Source: Pseudomonas borbori
GTDB lineage: Bacteria; Pseudomonadota; Gammaproteobacteria; Pseudomonadales; Pseudomonadaceae
Assembly: GCF_900115555.1 (NCBI RefSeq)
Contig: NZ_FOWX01000039.1
Span: 1-35,891, forward strand
Length of the DNA stretch: 35,891 bases
Direction of reading: 5' to 3'
A program made the translations under genes and the position numbers. Under the pieces are notes generated by a model, which worked only from the letters and a program-made list of their open reading frames with translations, searched no databases and was not told the DNA's origin. Positions within the stretch are counted from its first letter, which is position 1; every line of letters begins with the position of its first letter. Positions 1 to 9,843 of the stretch are shown here, piece after piece.

Positions 1-1493
1 TCGTCCAGGTCGTTGATGCCGAGGGTGACCGCCTGCTCGCTGGCGTTGCCGGCGGCGTCGGTGGCCACCACGGTGAAGTTGTAGTTGCTTTTTAACTCGT
101 GGTCGGGATCACCGCTCAGGGTCACTGCGCCGGTGACCGCATCGATGCTCAGCAGCGCATGATCACCCATCGCCTTGAGGCTATAGGTGACGCTGCCCAC
201 ATCGCTCGCAGCAGCCGTGTAAACGGGCTGCCCGCTACCACTGTTTTCGTCGATGGCGCTGGCTGTGACGCCCGAGCTGAAATCAGGTGCATAGGTATCA
301 ACCACGACTGCTACGGCACCGGTTAAGTCCTGGCCTGTTTGTGTGGATGTGTACTCCCCGCCTTGCACCACAAAGCCTTGCGCACTTTCCGTCAGAGTTG
401 CGGTGCCGCTGCTGACATCCAAACCAGCCAGCAGGTCATTTATGGTTTGCTGGCTATCGCCGCCATTCTGGGCATCTGCACCTGACAAGGCCGCAAGCAC
501 GGCGCCGTAAACCTCACCCGAGGTCAGTCCATCATTGCTGTCAAAACTGCCGCCATTGGTAGGCACAACTGCGGTGTCGTGCAAGCTGGGCAAGCCAAAC
601 AGATCGGCTATGGCTTGGTTGAGGCTCTCAACCATCGTCGCAGTGGGCACACCACCGGCAGCAGCATCCTGCACCTTGTGATAAGCCAGGGTACTGATGA
701 CGTTAAGATTGACGGTTACCGTGGAGTTAGGCTGTGACACCACCTCCATAGCAAAAAGTTCGGCATTGAGGTCTTTACCAGCCTGAGTGGCTTCATCCAG
801 ATAGTCAGCGCTTGGACCACTATTCACAACACGCGCAATAACCACACCGATGTAGCTGCCAACCGCAATGGAGAAGCTACCATCGGGATTGATCTGGGCC
901 TCGCCCAGCTTGGTCACGCCGTCAGCCTGATAAACCTCTACACGTAGATCATTACCCGCAACAACCGGGCCGCCAACGATAGTGCCGGCAACCGTATTTA
1001 GCACGCTTGCAGCGGCACCCCCACCGCCGCCTCCGCCACCACCAGCAGCCAAACCAAGTCCACCCAAACCAAGGCCGCCAAGCCCGACGTTCATGGGAGT
1101 AAAAAGCTCGCCATCGGTGCTGCCACGCCAGATGATTTCATCACCATTGGCGGCTGTTTCGATTACGGGAGTTTCACTGGTAACGGAAACGCCAAGCAGA
1201 GTAGACCCCTCCAGCTCAGCCTGCGGTATAAACGCTGTTTCAGGCTCATCATAGAAATCGGTGATTTCCACCAGCGCCTCAGAGCCTTCCCGCTCTACGA
1301 TCAGCGAACTGCCCTTGCGCTTGACTTGCAAGCCTTCTGGCGACTTGCCAGTCGAGGTATCTATCAACGCGTACTGCGCACCCGGCCGAGCCGGCACAGA
1401 CGATGTATCAGTAAGAAGAATGTGACGAATGGAGCCATCAGTGAGGCGCTCCACCAGTTGCAATGACTGTTTAACGACCGTGTTGGATGTCAT
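1..1493 (-). CDS. Large BapA/LapF-type surface adhesin, N-terminal 497 residues (partial)
   Basis: The frame is open from an ATG at 1493 to the window edge, so the C-terminus lies outside. An AGGGAG Shine-Dalgarno sits just upstream of the ATG. Residues 1-90 look like the N-terminal prefix domain of BapA/LapF biofilm adhesins, ending in the phrase EITDFYDEPE. A low-complexity Gly/Leu stretch with about nine consecutive Gly follows at roughly 137-160. Then come beta-rich Ig-like or cadherin-like modules, with motifs such as IDENSGSGQPVYTA, DAVTGAVTLSGDPD and FTVVATDAAGNAS. Such proteins are exported by a type I secretion system and hold cells to surfaces and to each other. The first 1 kb looks less GC-rich than its neighbours, which is common in adhesins and can also reflect transfer. 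The class is fairly sure; the exact name (lapF, bapA) is not. Confidence 0.82.
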   Translation of the reverse strand, partial: MTSNTVVKQSLQLVERLTDGSIRHILLTDTSSVPARPGAQYALIDTSTGKSPEGLQVKRKGSSLIVEREGSEALVEITDFYDEPETAFIPQAELEGSTLLGVSVTSETPVIETAANGDEIIWRGSTDGELFTPMNVGLGGLGLGGLGLAAGGGGGGGGGAAASVLNTVAGTIVGGPVVAGNDLRVEVYQADGVTKLGEAQINPDGSFSIAVGSYIGVVIARVVNSGPSADYLDEATQAGKDLNAELFAMEVVSQPNSTVTVNLNVISTLAYHKVQDAAAGGVPTATMVESLNQAIADLFGLPSLHDTAVVPTNGGSFDSNDGLTSGEVYGAVLAALSGADAQNGGDSQQTINDLLAGLDVSSGTATLTESAQGFVVQGGEYTSTQTGQDLTGAVAVVVDTYAPDFSSGVTASAIDENSGSGQPVYTAAASDVGSVTYSLKAMGDHALLSIDAVTGAVTLSGDPDHELKSNYNFTVVATDAAGNASEQAVTLGINDLD

Positions 1494-1565
1494 GCAGAAC
1501 TCCCTACCTGCCCGTGCTGGCGATGATGTTGTATTTAGGAAATACTCGCCCAGCGACCAAGGGCA

Positions 1566-2096
1566 ATGTGCCAGCACATTACCAGACGAATTGCTGTCGA
1601 GAATAGCCCAGGTACGGCCTTTCAGAGCGCTGTCGATCGGTATGTGTTCGACAAGAAACTGCCGCTGCTCGTCCTGGATGCACTGAAACGTATCGAAATC
1701 GCCCAGCGTGTCGACATCTCCCATGGCCTGGGCAAGCAGCATAAGTTCGCTTACCTACAACCGGAGCTATTTCACGAGAGCTTCTCCAGCAAGCTGGAGG
1801 GCATTTGGGTGGCGTGCGAGGTGTGGGATTTCGGCACTCTATCGACGCTATTCGATGGTATGAGCGAAGCTGATCAGGACGTCACTTCAACGCAGCACAA
1901 CATCAGCAATGGCCGTATCTTTGCCAGCTGGCTGCTTAGCCTGAACTACCTGCGCAACCTGTGCGCACACCACAGCAGGCTTTGGAATCGCAACATCGTT
2001 GACCTGTCAGAACTGCCGCCAGTAGCTCAAGTACCGTCACTGGCTGCTTTTCGTAACGACCCTCGACGGCAGGCTCACCCGGATACGCCAGCCTGA
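1566..2096 (+). pseudogene. Remnant of an Abi_2-family abortive infection gene
   Basis: The reading frame from about 1605 to 2000 matches the central and C-terminal part of Abi_2 (AbiD/AbiF-type) phage-defence proteins. It has RYVFDKKLPLLVLDALKRIE, then WVACEVWDFGTLSTLF, then the diagnostic motif LRNLCAHHSRLWNRNI. Whole family members are about 300 residues. Here the N-terminal third is absent, because an in-frame TAG lies at 1536, and the sequence after the NRNI motif no longer resembles the family. It is therefore a fragment damaged at both ends. It sits between the adhesin start and unrelated minus-strand genes, and no toxin or antitoxin partner was seen. Confidence 0.75.
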
Positions 2097-2147
2097 AGCA
2101 GCGCAGGTGAGCCGTGGCCAACTTCGACTCGCTATGCCGGCGCACAA

Positions 2148-2468
2148 TCACTCCACGGTCGGCGCATCTTCGGCCACACAGCGCACGGCACGCTTGCGCT
2201 GGTCGACCAGCACGCCGCTGAGGCCTTTCTGCTCCAGGTCGAACAGCACCAGGACGCCGTCTACGCACTGCGCCACCTGGTTGGCCGGTTTTAGCGAGAC
2301 CTTGTAGTCCTCGCCGGGAACGGTCTTGAGCATGGTGTAGTCGGCGAGCAGCAAGGCGTCCTCCGGCTGGGCGATATGCAGGTAGCCGTAGTAGCCGAGG
2401 GCCGCCACGGTGGCGCAGATGCTGGCAATGCCGGTAAGGATCAGGGGGATGGGGTTCAATTCACTCAT
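2148..2468 (-). CDS. Small membrane-anchored protein of unknown function
   Basis: This 106-residue protein begins MSELNPIPLI and has one clear hydrophobic segment at about residues 7-30, rich in Ala, Ile and Leu. A soluble tail of about 75 residues with two Cys follows. The N-terminus is probably in the membrane with the tail exposed. It lies 141 bases downstream of the AIM24-family gene on the same strand and could be cotranscribed with it. I do not recognise the family and assign no function. Confidence 0.65.
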   Translation of the reverse strand: MSELNPIPLILTGIASICATVAALGYYGYLHIAQPEDALLLADYTMLKTVPGEDYKVSLKPANQVAQCVDGVLVLFDLEQKGLSGVLVDQRKRAVRCVAEDAPTVE

Positions 2469-2609
2469 TGCAGGCTCTCGAGGTTGGACGGTTCAGCACA
2501 CATAATCGCCTGGCGCAGCAGATGGCCGGCAGGCAAACCACGCAGTGGCACCGACAGTAGCGACAGGCGGCGCAGCTTGCTACAAACGCGGGCGCTTGCC
2601 CAGCGTCGA

Positions 2610-3356
2610 TCACTTGCCGCCGGCGCGTACTTCCTCGCGCGCCTTGAAGGTCGCCGCGTAGACGCGTTCGGCCAGGCGCGAGAACGGCAGGCTCTGCACC
2701 CAGACCGTGCCGGTACCCTTGAGGGTTGCGAGGACGATGCCTTCGCCGCCGAACAGCATGCTTTTCAGCCCACCGGCCAGGGCGATGTCGTAATCGATAC
2801 CGCTGGTGAAGGCCACCAGGCAACCGGTGTCGAGGCGCAGGGTCTGGTCGTTCAGCTCCTTGCGGATCACCGTGCCGCCGGCATGCACGAATGCCAGGCC
2901 GTCGCCTTCGAGCTTCTGCAGGATGAAGCCCTCGCCGCCGAAGAAACCGGCGCCCAGGCGCTTGTTGAAGCTGATGCCGACGGCCGTGCCGTAGGCGGCG
3001 CAGAGAAAGGCGTCCTTCTGGCAGATCAGGCTGCCACCATGCTCGGCCAGTTGGATCGGCACCACCGTGCCCGGATAGGGCGCGGCGAAGGCGACCCGCG
3101 CCTGGCTTTTGCCGGCGTTGGAGAAGTGCGTCATGAACAGCGACTCGCCGGTAAGCATGCGCTTGCCGGCACTCCACAGCTTGCCCAGCACGCCGCTGGC
3201 CGCGCCATCGCCCATGCGCGCCTCGAAACGCACACCCTCGGTCATGTAGTTCATCACCCCGGCCTCGGCGATCACCGTCTCGCCGGGGTCGAGGATGATT
3301 TCCACGCTCTGCGCCGAGGCACCGAGGATTTCGTAGTCGAGTTGGTGGCTGGGCAT
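2610..3356 (-). CDS. AIM24/TIGR00266 family protein
   Basis: This 248-residue protein has the hallmarks of the TIGR00266 (AIM24, formerly DUF124) family. An early phrase is ILDPGETVIAEAGVMNYM. Gly-rich repeated beta segments follow, such as GAGFFGGEGFILQKLEGDG and MLFGGEGIVLATLKGTGTVW. The fold is a double-stranded beta-helix related to the TRAP-like fold. Mitochondrial Aim24 supports inner-membrane organisation, but the bacterial role is not established. No signal peptide is visible, so it is probably cytoplasmic. The start is supported by an AGGAG 8-10 bases upstream. Length is normal for the family. Confidence 0.85.
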   Translation of the reverse strand: MPSHQLDYEILGASAQSVEIILDPGETVIAEAGVMNYMTEGVRFEARMGDGAASGVLGKLWSAGKRMLTGESLFMTHFSNAGKSQARVAFAAPYPGTVVPIQLAEHGGSLICQKDAFLCAAYGTAVGISFNKRLGAGFFGGEGFILQKLEGDGLAFVHAGGTVIRKELNDQTLRLDTGCLVAFTSGIDYDIALAGGLKSMLFGGEGIVLATLKGTGTVWVQSLPFSRLAERVYAATFKAREEVRAGGK

Positions 3357-3379
3357 CTAGGGCTCCTGGCAATTCGAGT

Positions 3380-3566
3380 GGATGCTTTCCCGGATTCCAT
3401 CCGGGCTACGAGAGCTGTGTAGGGGGATCGGGGCACGTAGCTGACGCCTTGTTCATCCACCTCGTCGTTGGTGGATGGGTAAAGCGTCATCCACCCTACG
3501 GTGCCGCAGATCTTGCGCAGGCTGCGCCATGCGTACCAGCCTTGGTGCGCACGGCGCACCCTACGA
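3380..3566. repeat. Cluster of intergenic palindromic repeats
   Basis: The gap between the AIM24 gene and the QEGLA gene is packed with small inverted repeats. There is a CCCGGAT/ATCCGGG hairpin near 3390-3407. CATCCACC (3454-3461) pairs with GGTGGATG (3470-3477). A GGTGCGCACGGCGCACCCTACG unit lies at 3544-3565. The last unit recurs at 18200-18276 and, in variant form, at 30673-30743, so this is a dispersed repeat family. The hairpins could end transcription of the QEGLA gene or stabilise transcript ends, but no U-run is obvious. Confidence 0.65.
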
Positions 3567-3575
3567 CTTGCAGCT

Positions 3576-4871
3576 TTACAGGATGTTGGAGTAGTCGGCT
3601 TCGATCCGGTCCAGGCTCAGGTGATTGAGGAAGTTGGAGAAGCACATCCAGGCCGACAGGGCATTGAGGTCCTGGAACTGCTGCGGCAGGTACTTGGGCG
3701 GCTGCACCAGGCCTTCGTCGACCAGTTTGCGCAGGGTGCGCATGTCTTCCAGGGTGGTCTTGCCGCAGAACAGCAAGGGGATCTGTTCCAGTTTGCCCTT
3801 GCGCACGGCCAGCTGGATGTAGTTGTAGATCATGATGAAGCCCTTGAGGTAGGACAGATCCTTGGTGAACGGCAGACCTTGCGGCACCGAGCCGCGGAAC
3901 ACCCGGCTGGCATTGCTGTAACCCTCTTCAAGGCCATAACCCTGCTCGCGGAAGAAGCCGAACACCTGGAGAAAATCCGCCCCCTCCTCGGCCATGTGAA
4001 TGGCGCGGGTGCGGTTGGTGAGCTTGCGCAGGCGGGTCGGGTAAGAGGCGAAGGTGATCACCTCCATCAGAATCGCCAAACCTTCCTGGGTCACGGTGGA
4101 GGATGGCGGGCCCTTGGACAGGAAGGTGCAGATCGGCTGGCTCAAGCCGTTCAGGGTGGTGCCGACATGCACCAGGCCCTCATGCACTTCCAGGGCCCGC
4201 ACGTCGCGCTCGTTGAACAGGGCGTCGCTGCGAATCTTGATGTAGTCGGCGCCCGCCGCCGCATCGGCGAGAATGCCGTCGGACTCGAACACCCGGATGG
4301 TACCCTCCGCTTCGCCGAAGACCTTGTTCAGGCGACTCTGCAGCAGGTTGACCGCGGTCTTGGCGTCGAGGGTTTTCGCTTCGTCCTTGAGGTCGCCGCG
4401 GTCGGCGATGTTGTTCAGGTAGTCGGACAGCATCAGGCCCAGGTCGGCCAGGGTCGGGTCGCCGGCATGGAAGGCATCGGAAGCGGCGCCGTAGAGTTCC
4501 TGGGAGATCAGGCCGAAATCCTCGGTACCGCGCGCTTCGAGCATGCGGATGACCATGCGGTATTCGCGGCACATGCGCCGCATGATCTGCCCGACCGGGT
4601 TGAACTGACCAAGCTGGCGGGTGATATCGCGCTCGATGTTCTGGAACTCGAGCTTCTTCGCGCTGGAGTCGAAGCCCAGCGGCCGGCTCAGGTAGTAAGC
4701 CTGATCGACAGCCGGCAGCGCCTTGCCCTTGGCCTTGAGAAAGCCCTCGCGAATGCTCTCGTCCCACTTCACCGCGTCCAGAATGCGAATCGGCGTCTGC
4801 GCCTCGACGATCCGCTCGGATAACGCCCGTACGATCAGTTGATAGTCGTCCAACCCGCTGTGACTGGTCAT
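3576..4871 (-). CDS. QEGLA-motif (DUF1704/TIGR02421) putative zinc peptidase
   Basis: This 431-residue protein carries the family signature TQEGLA at residues 261-266. Pseudomonas family members are usually annotated as flavohemoglobin expression-modulating QEGLA motif proteins. It also has HEGLVH at 230-235, an HExxxH pattern. The eukaryotic members (MATCAP tubulin carboxypeptidases) use HExxxH plus a downstream Glu to bind zinc. Here E263 in QEGLA is the natural candidate for that third ligand. The protein is mostly helical, lacks a signal peptide and is probably cytoplasmic. The start is supported by GAGGGAA upstream of the ATG. The lipoprotein gene at 4902-5453 precedes it on the same strand 30 bases away, suggesting cotranscription. 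The bacterial substrate is unknown. Confidence 0.85.
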   Translation of the reverse strand: MTSHSGLDDYQLIVRALSERIVEAQTPIRILDAVKWDESIREGFLKAKGKALPAVDQAYYLSRPLGFDSSAKKLEFQNIERDITRQLGQFNPVGQIMRRMCREYRMVIRMLEARGTEDFGLISQELYGAASDAFHAGDPTLADLGLMLSDYLNNIADRGDLKDEAKTLDAKTAVNLLQSRLNKVFGEAEGTIRVFESDGILADAAAGADYIKIRSDALFNERDVRALEVHEGLVHVGTTLNGLSQPICTFLSKGPPSSTVTQEGLAILMEVITFASYPTRLRKLTNRTRAIHMAEEGADFLQVFGFFREQGYGLEEGYSNASRVFRGSVPQGLPFTKDLSYLKGFIMIYNYIQLAVRKGKLEQIPLLFCGKTTLEDMRTLRKLVDEGLVQPPKYLPQQFQDLNALSAWMCFSNFLNHLSLDRIEADYSNIL

Positions 4872-4901
4872 AGTTCCCTCTTTGTCTGTGGTATCGGCTG
4901 C

Positions 4902-5453
4902 CTAGGAACCGACGCGCTGATAGCGCGCGACCTCGATGAATACATCCGAATTGGCCTGGTCATCGAGGTAGGCGAATACCCTATCAAGCGGGCTGGTAAT
5001 CAACACGCCCTCGCCCTCCTGGGTATCGACAGATTTGCCCTGCAACCTGCCCGCCTCGAGTTCCTGCAGGACGCGCTCGACATCCAGGGTGTAGATCACC
5101 AGTTCATTGTCGGCGGTCAGCTCGAAACCGGCGATGGCGAAGTTGCCGCCCAGGCGTTGCGGCAAGCCTGCCGACAAGTACCAGCGGCGGCCGTGATGGG
5201 CCACGGTAAAGCCGTAGGTTTCCAGGCTATCGAGGTTGTCCGGGCTGCCCTCGTAGGTTCTCGCCTCGTAGAGGTTGGAGCCGGCACGGGTGATGTCCAG
5301 ATAGAGCCGCTCGCCCCACTCGTTCTTGCGCGACCATTCGCCGAGCAACGGGATGGGGGCCGCCTCGTTGGCCGGAATCGGGTCGTTGAAGGTCACCAGA
5401 CAGCCACTCAACAGCAGGAAGGACAAGGCGACCACTACACGCCAGGTTTTCAT
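4902..5453 (-). CDS. Putative lipoprotein of unknown function
   Basis: The protein starts MKTWRVVVALSFLLLSGC, a lipoprotein signal peptide with the lipobox LLSGC (lipid-carrying Cys at about residue 18). The inner ATG at 5453 is preferred over an in-frame start 11 codons upstream. It has AGGAGAG at the right spacing and begins the signal peptide directly. The mature part of about 165 residues is beta-rich, with the phrase GEWSRKNEWGERLYLDITR, and has no domain I can name. Residue 2 after the Cys is Leu, not Asp, so by the usual rule it would be sorted to the outer membrane. It is the likely first gene of a two-gene unit with the QEGLA gene. Confidence 0.75.
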   Translation of the reverse strand: MKTWRVVVALSFLLLSGCLVTFNDPIPANEAAPIPLLGEWSRKNEWGERLYLDITRAGSNLYEARTYEGSPDNLDSLETYGFTVAHHGRRWYLSAGLPQRLGGNFAIAGFELTADNELVIYTLDVERVLQELEAGRLQGKSVDTQEGEGVLITSPLDRVFAYLDDQANSDVFIEVARYQRVGS

Positions 5454-5859
5454 TTCGCTCTCCTTGTGAAAACGGTTCGACCACACCTGCAGATACCCAT
5501 CGAAACGCCCCGCCGGGGGTACAGGACCCAGAGGCGGTGAAAAAACTCTCGCCCACTGCGACCGCTACGGCGCTCGATTTTTTCACAGCCTCTCAGAACG
5601 CCAACACTACATGCTTATGTCGTTTAAGAATAACCAACAAGTCCTCATTACCCAACTTCGCGCCTGTCGAGCAGGCCCGATACTCCATCCAGCCGCTAAT
5701 CGCCGTCAACAGCCGGGCATCCTGCCCCGGCTGCCACGAATCCAGTGGCTCTCCCGGACAGGGGTAGTGCTCGGAGGCTGGACAGTCCCCGCTCGCACTA
5801 AAAAGCAGCGGCCTATCCTGTTAGGCAGTATTGCGCAGATTAAATCCAGCGCCAGACAA
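5454..5859. other. Gene-free gap with an inverted repeat
   Basis: This stretch of about 400 bases holds no convincing gene. The clearest structure is a long imperfect inverted repeat: GAGGC-GTGAAAAAA near 5531-5545 pairs with TTTTTTCAC-GCCTC near 5578-5592. The arms have T-runs or A-runs on both strands, so it could act as a bidirectional terminator. A small GCCTA/TAGGC hairpin lies at 5811-5826. The remainder is less GC-rich than the genes on either side. Confidence 0.5.
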
Positions 5860-5883
5860 CAAAAAACCGCCCGAAGGCGGCTT
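5860..5883 (-). terminator. Rho-independent terminator of lysS
   Basis: On the minus strand a CCGCC-TTCG-GGCGG hairpin with a stable tetraloop is followed directly by six T. It lies five bases past the lysS stop codon, where a terminator for the prfB-lysS unit is expected. Confidence 0.9.
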
Positions 5884-5887
5884 GATG

Positions 5888-7390
<1,503 letters not shown>

Positions 7391-7427
7391 GGTCTTTTCT
7401 ATCTGCCTGGCGTGTAGTGCGATCTGG

Positions 7428-7504
7428 GTAGGAGCCAGCTTGCTGGCGATCAGGCCATTCGACAAGCATCGCCAGCAAGGACTAGGCGTCCCCCTGGCTC
7501 CTAC
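7428..7504. repeat. REP-type palindrome pair between prfB and lysS
   Basis: Two nested perfect inverted repeats occur here. The 11-base outer arms are GTAGGAGCCAG at 7428 and CTGGCTCCTAC at 7494. The 12-base inner arms are CTTGCTGGCGAT at 7439 and ATCGCCAGCAAG at 7468. The two inverted units with a short spacer match the REP-doublet (REPIN) layout common in Pseudomonas. A lone half unit, GTAGGAGCCAG, recurs at 30500. In the transcript it would form a stable hairpin between two cotranscribed genes. Confidence 0.8.
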
Positions 7505-7515
7505 ATGATTAGGTG

Positions 7516-8611
7516 TTACAGCCCCTGCTTCAAACTGGCCACCAGGTACTCGTCGATATCGCCGTCGAGCACCTTGTCGCAGTCGCTGCGCTCGATATTG
7601 GTGCGCAGATCCTTGATCCGCGAGGCATCGAGTACATAGGAGCGGATCTGATGCCCCCAGCCGATATCCGACTTGGTGTCTTCCAGCGCTTGCGAGGCGG
7701 CGTTGCGTTTCTGCACTTCCTGCTCGTACAGGCGCGCGCGCAACATCTTCATCGCGGTGTCCTTGTTGGCGTGCTGGGAGCGCTCGTTCTGGCAACTGAC
7801 CACGGTGTTGCTCGGCACGTGGGTAATCCGTACCGCCGAGTCGGTGGTGTTGACGTGCTGACCGCCGGCGCCCGAGGAACGATAGGTGTCGATGCGCAGG
7901 TCGGCCGGATTGATCTCGATTTCGATGTTGTCGTCGATTTCCGGCGAGACGAACACCGCGGTGAACGAGGTGTGGCGGCGGTTGCCGGAGTCGAACGGGC
8001 TCTTGCGCACCAGGCGGTGCACGCCGATCTCGGTGCGCAGCCAGCCGAAGGCGTACTCGCCCTTGATATGCAGGGTGGCGCCCTTGATCCCGGCGACTTC
8101 ACCGGCGGACAGTTCCATGATGGTGGCATCGAAGCCGCGCTTGTCGGCCCAGCGCAGGTACATGCGCAGCAGCATGTTGGCCCAGTCCTGGGCTTCGGTG
8201 CCGCCGGAGCCGGCCTGGATGTCCAGGTAGGCGTTGTTGGCGTCCATCTCGCCGCTGAACATGCGGCGAAATTCCATCTTCTCGAGGATATCGCGCAGGC
8301 GCTCGACCTCGGCCGCGACATCGTCGACGGCGCCCTGGTCTTCCTCTTCGGCGGCCATCAGCAGCAGGTCGCGGGAGTCGACCAGGCTGCCGTCGAGGTC
8401 GTCGATGGTCTCGACGATCAACGCCAGAGCGGCACGCTCACGCCCCAGATTCTGGGCGTATTCGGGGTTGTTCCAGACGTTCGGGTCTTCCAGTTCGCGG
8501 TTTACTTCGACCAGCCGATCATGTTTGTGATCGTAGTCAAAGATACCCCCGAATAGTCTGGGTGCGCTCGGACAGGTCCTTGATGCTGTTCAGGATCGGG
8601 TTGATTTCCAT
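7516..8611 (-). CDS. prfB: Peptide chain release factor 2 (programmed +1 frameshift)
   Basis: RF2 recognises UGA and UAA and triggers peptide release on the ribosome. The gene is in two frames. The first 24 codons from the ATG at 8611 (MEINPILNSIKDLSERTQTI...) end at an in-frame UGA at 8539-8537. A +1 shift there continues with DYDHKHDRLVEVNRELE, giving 364 residues, normal for RF2. The catalytic GGQ lies in SSGAGGQHVNTTDSAV, and the stop-codon recognition tripeptide SPF lies in VRKSPFDSG. lysS is the downstream partner. Annotation from the inner ATG at 8421 would lose the N-terminal domain. Confidence 0.96.
8536..8550 (-). promoter_or_regulatory. RF2 autoregulatory +1 frameshift signal
   Basis: On the minus strand the sequence reads GGGGGTATCTTTGAC. 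It contains the slippery codon CTT, the in-frame TGA stop and the following C, with a Shine-Dalgarno-like G-rich stretch a few bases before. This is the same arrangement as in E. coli prfB. Low RF2 lets the ribosome pause at UGA and slip forward, restoring RF2 production. Confidence 0.95.
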
Positions 8612-8901
8612 GGCTGGCGGCACTCGCAGGTGAAACTTTCGGAAAAGCCGGCGAGTATACCGTAGTCGCAGTGGCTCTGGCAGCCCGCAAGCGCCCATGA
8701 TTGGCCAGGCGGTAGACCAACGGGCGCTCAGCCGGCAACGCCCTCGCCCGGCGCCGGCGCAACCGCCTGGCCCGGCCGAAGCGGCGGGCCGAACAGCAAC
8801 TGCGCGGTTCTCCCGGCGATCATCAGCACCTACGCACAGTCCGTAGCCGGAGAAAGCTTGAACCACCCGCCCGGATTGCAGCCGAGCTACAGGATCGAAT
8901 T

Positions 8902-9615
8902 TCAGCCGGCGTTCAGCTCTACCCGTACCTGGGCTTCCAGCTGGCTTTTCAGCGCCGGGTCGAGCTTGAGCTGACGGGCCAGCTCCTCCAGGTAGGCGCG
9001 CTCCATGAAGTGTTCCTCATCGACCATCAGCACGCTGGCGATATACATCTCGGCGGCCATTTCCGGACTGGTCGCCGCGCGCGCCACTTCGGCCGGGTCC
9101 AGCGGCTTGTTCAGCTCGGCCTCGAGCCAGCGCTGCAGTTCGGCGTCATGGGTCAACTTGACCAGCTCGCCTTCGATCAGCTGGCGCTCACGCGCATCGA
9201 CATGCCCATCGGCCTTGGCCGCGGCCACCAGCGCCTTGAGAATGCCCTGGCTATGTACCTCGACCTGCGGCGCCGGCAAGCGATCGAGGGTTTGCGGCTC
9301 GCCTTGCGGCGCTTGCGCCTGCTGCGCCTGCCAGTTGCCATAGGCCTTGTAGGCGATTACCCCGAGCGCAGCCAGGCCGCCATAGGTCAGCGCCTTACCG
9401 CCCAACTTGCGTGCACTCTTGTTGCCCAGCAGCAAAGCCATGGCGCCACCAGCCAAAGCGCCGCCACCCGCGCCGGAGAGCAGGCTGCCCAGACCGCCGG
9501 ACAACCCCCCCAGACCACCGGCAGCGGCCCCCTTGCCGGGGTTTTGCCCAGCCTTGTTCTGCAGCAGATCCTGACCGGACTTGAGTAGCTGATCGAGTAG
9601 ACCACGGGTATTCAT
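8902..9615 (-). CDS. DUF533 (YebE-like) TerB-fold membrane protein
   Basis: The ATG at 9615 has AGGAGACC upstream and gives 237 residues beginning MNTRGLLDQLLKSGQDLLQ. Residues 25-85 are Gly/Ala-rich and hydrophobic, with GGLSGGLGSLLSGAGGGALA and the later segment LTYGGLAALGVIAYKAYG, so the protein is probably inserted in or attached to the inner membrane. The C-terminal 120 residues are helical and TerB-like, with LVAAAKADGHVDARERQLI and YIASVLMVDEEH. They carry the acidic positions typical of TerB and DUF533 proteins. Family function is poorly known. The 290-base gap downstream to prfB shows no gene. Confidence 0.82.
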   Translation of the reverse strand: MNTRGLLDQLLKSGQDLLQNKAGQNPGKGAAAGGLGGLSGGLGSLLSGAGGGALAGGAMALLLGNKSARKLGGKALTYGGLAALGVIAYKAYGNWQAQQAQAPQGEPQTLDRLPAPQVEVHSQGILKALVAAAKADGHVDARERQLIEGELVKLTHDAELQRWLEAELNKPLDPAEVARAATSPEMAAEMYIASVLMVDEEHFMERAYLEELARQLKLDPALKSQLEAQVRVELNAG

Positions 9616-9843
9616 CGACAGGTCTCCTGGGTAACAAAGTTGCAAATAAGACCGCCAGATTAAATGGAAAATTCCTACCCTGGCGGGCGGATTGCGTCGA
9701 GATGTTGCCGCAACCCAACCTTGCGAGCCGCCCGCCGCGCGTGCATGAAGGAAAACATTTAGCCTTCTACAAAAACGAACGCCATGATGTATTTTCGACA
9801 AACCGTACCGCAAACCTGCCCAGCACCCGGTTGGTAGCCCACG
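9616..9843. promoter_or_regulatory. Divergent intergenic region between DUF533 and LysR genes
   Basis: This 228-base spacer must hold promoters for both flanking genes. It contains widely spaced arms GGCGGGCGG (near 9680) and CCGCCCGCC (near 9730), and a small GAAGG/CCTTC hairpin near 9748-9768. No confident -35/-10 pair or LysR T-N11-A operator can be named by eye. Confidence 0.4.

Noticed and set aside
982..1254. Plus-strand frame with poly-Pro
   Set aside because: The poly-Pro is the reverse reading of the adhesin's poly-Gly linker.
3501..4823. Long plus-strand open frame of 440 codons
   Set aside because: It is antisense to the QEGLA gene, whose protein is recognisable. The plus frame has no domain and reflects GC-rich codon use.
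5811..5826. GTTAGGC resembling an integron attC core site
   Set aside because: No matching RYYYAAC partner at a suitable distance, no cassette and no integrase were seen; it is just a small hairpin.
7391..7795. Upstream extension of the lysS frame
   Set aside because: It runs through the intergenic repeat into prfB coding sequence. The conserved LysS start is at 7390.
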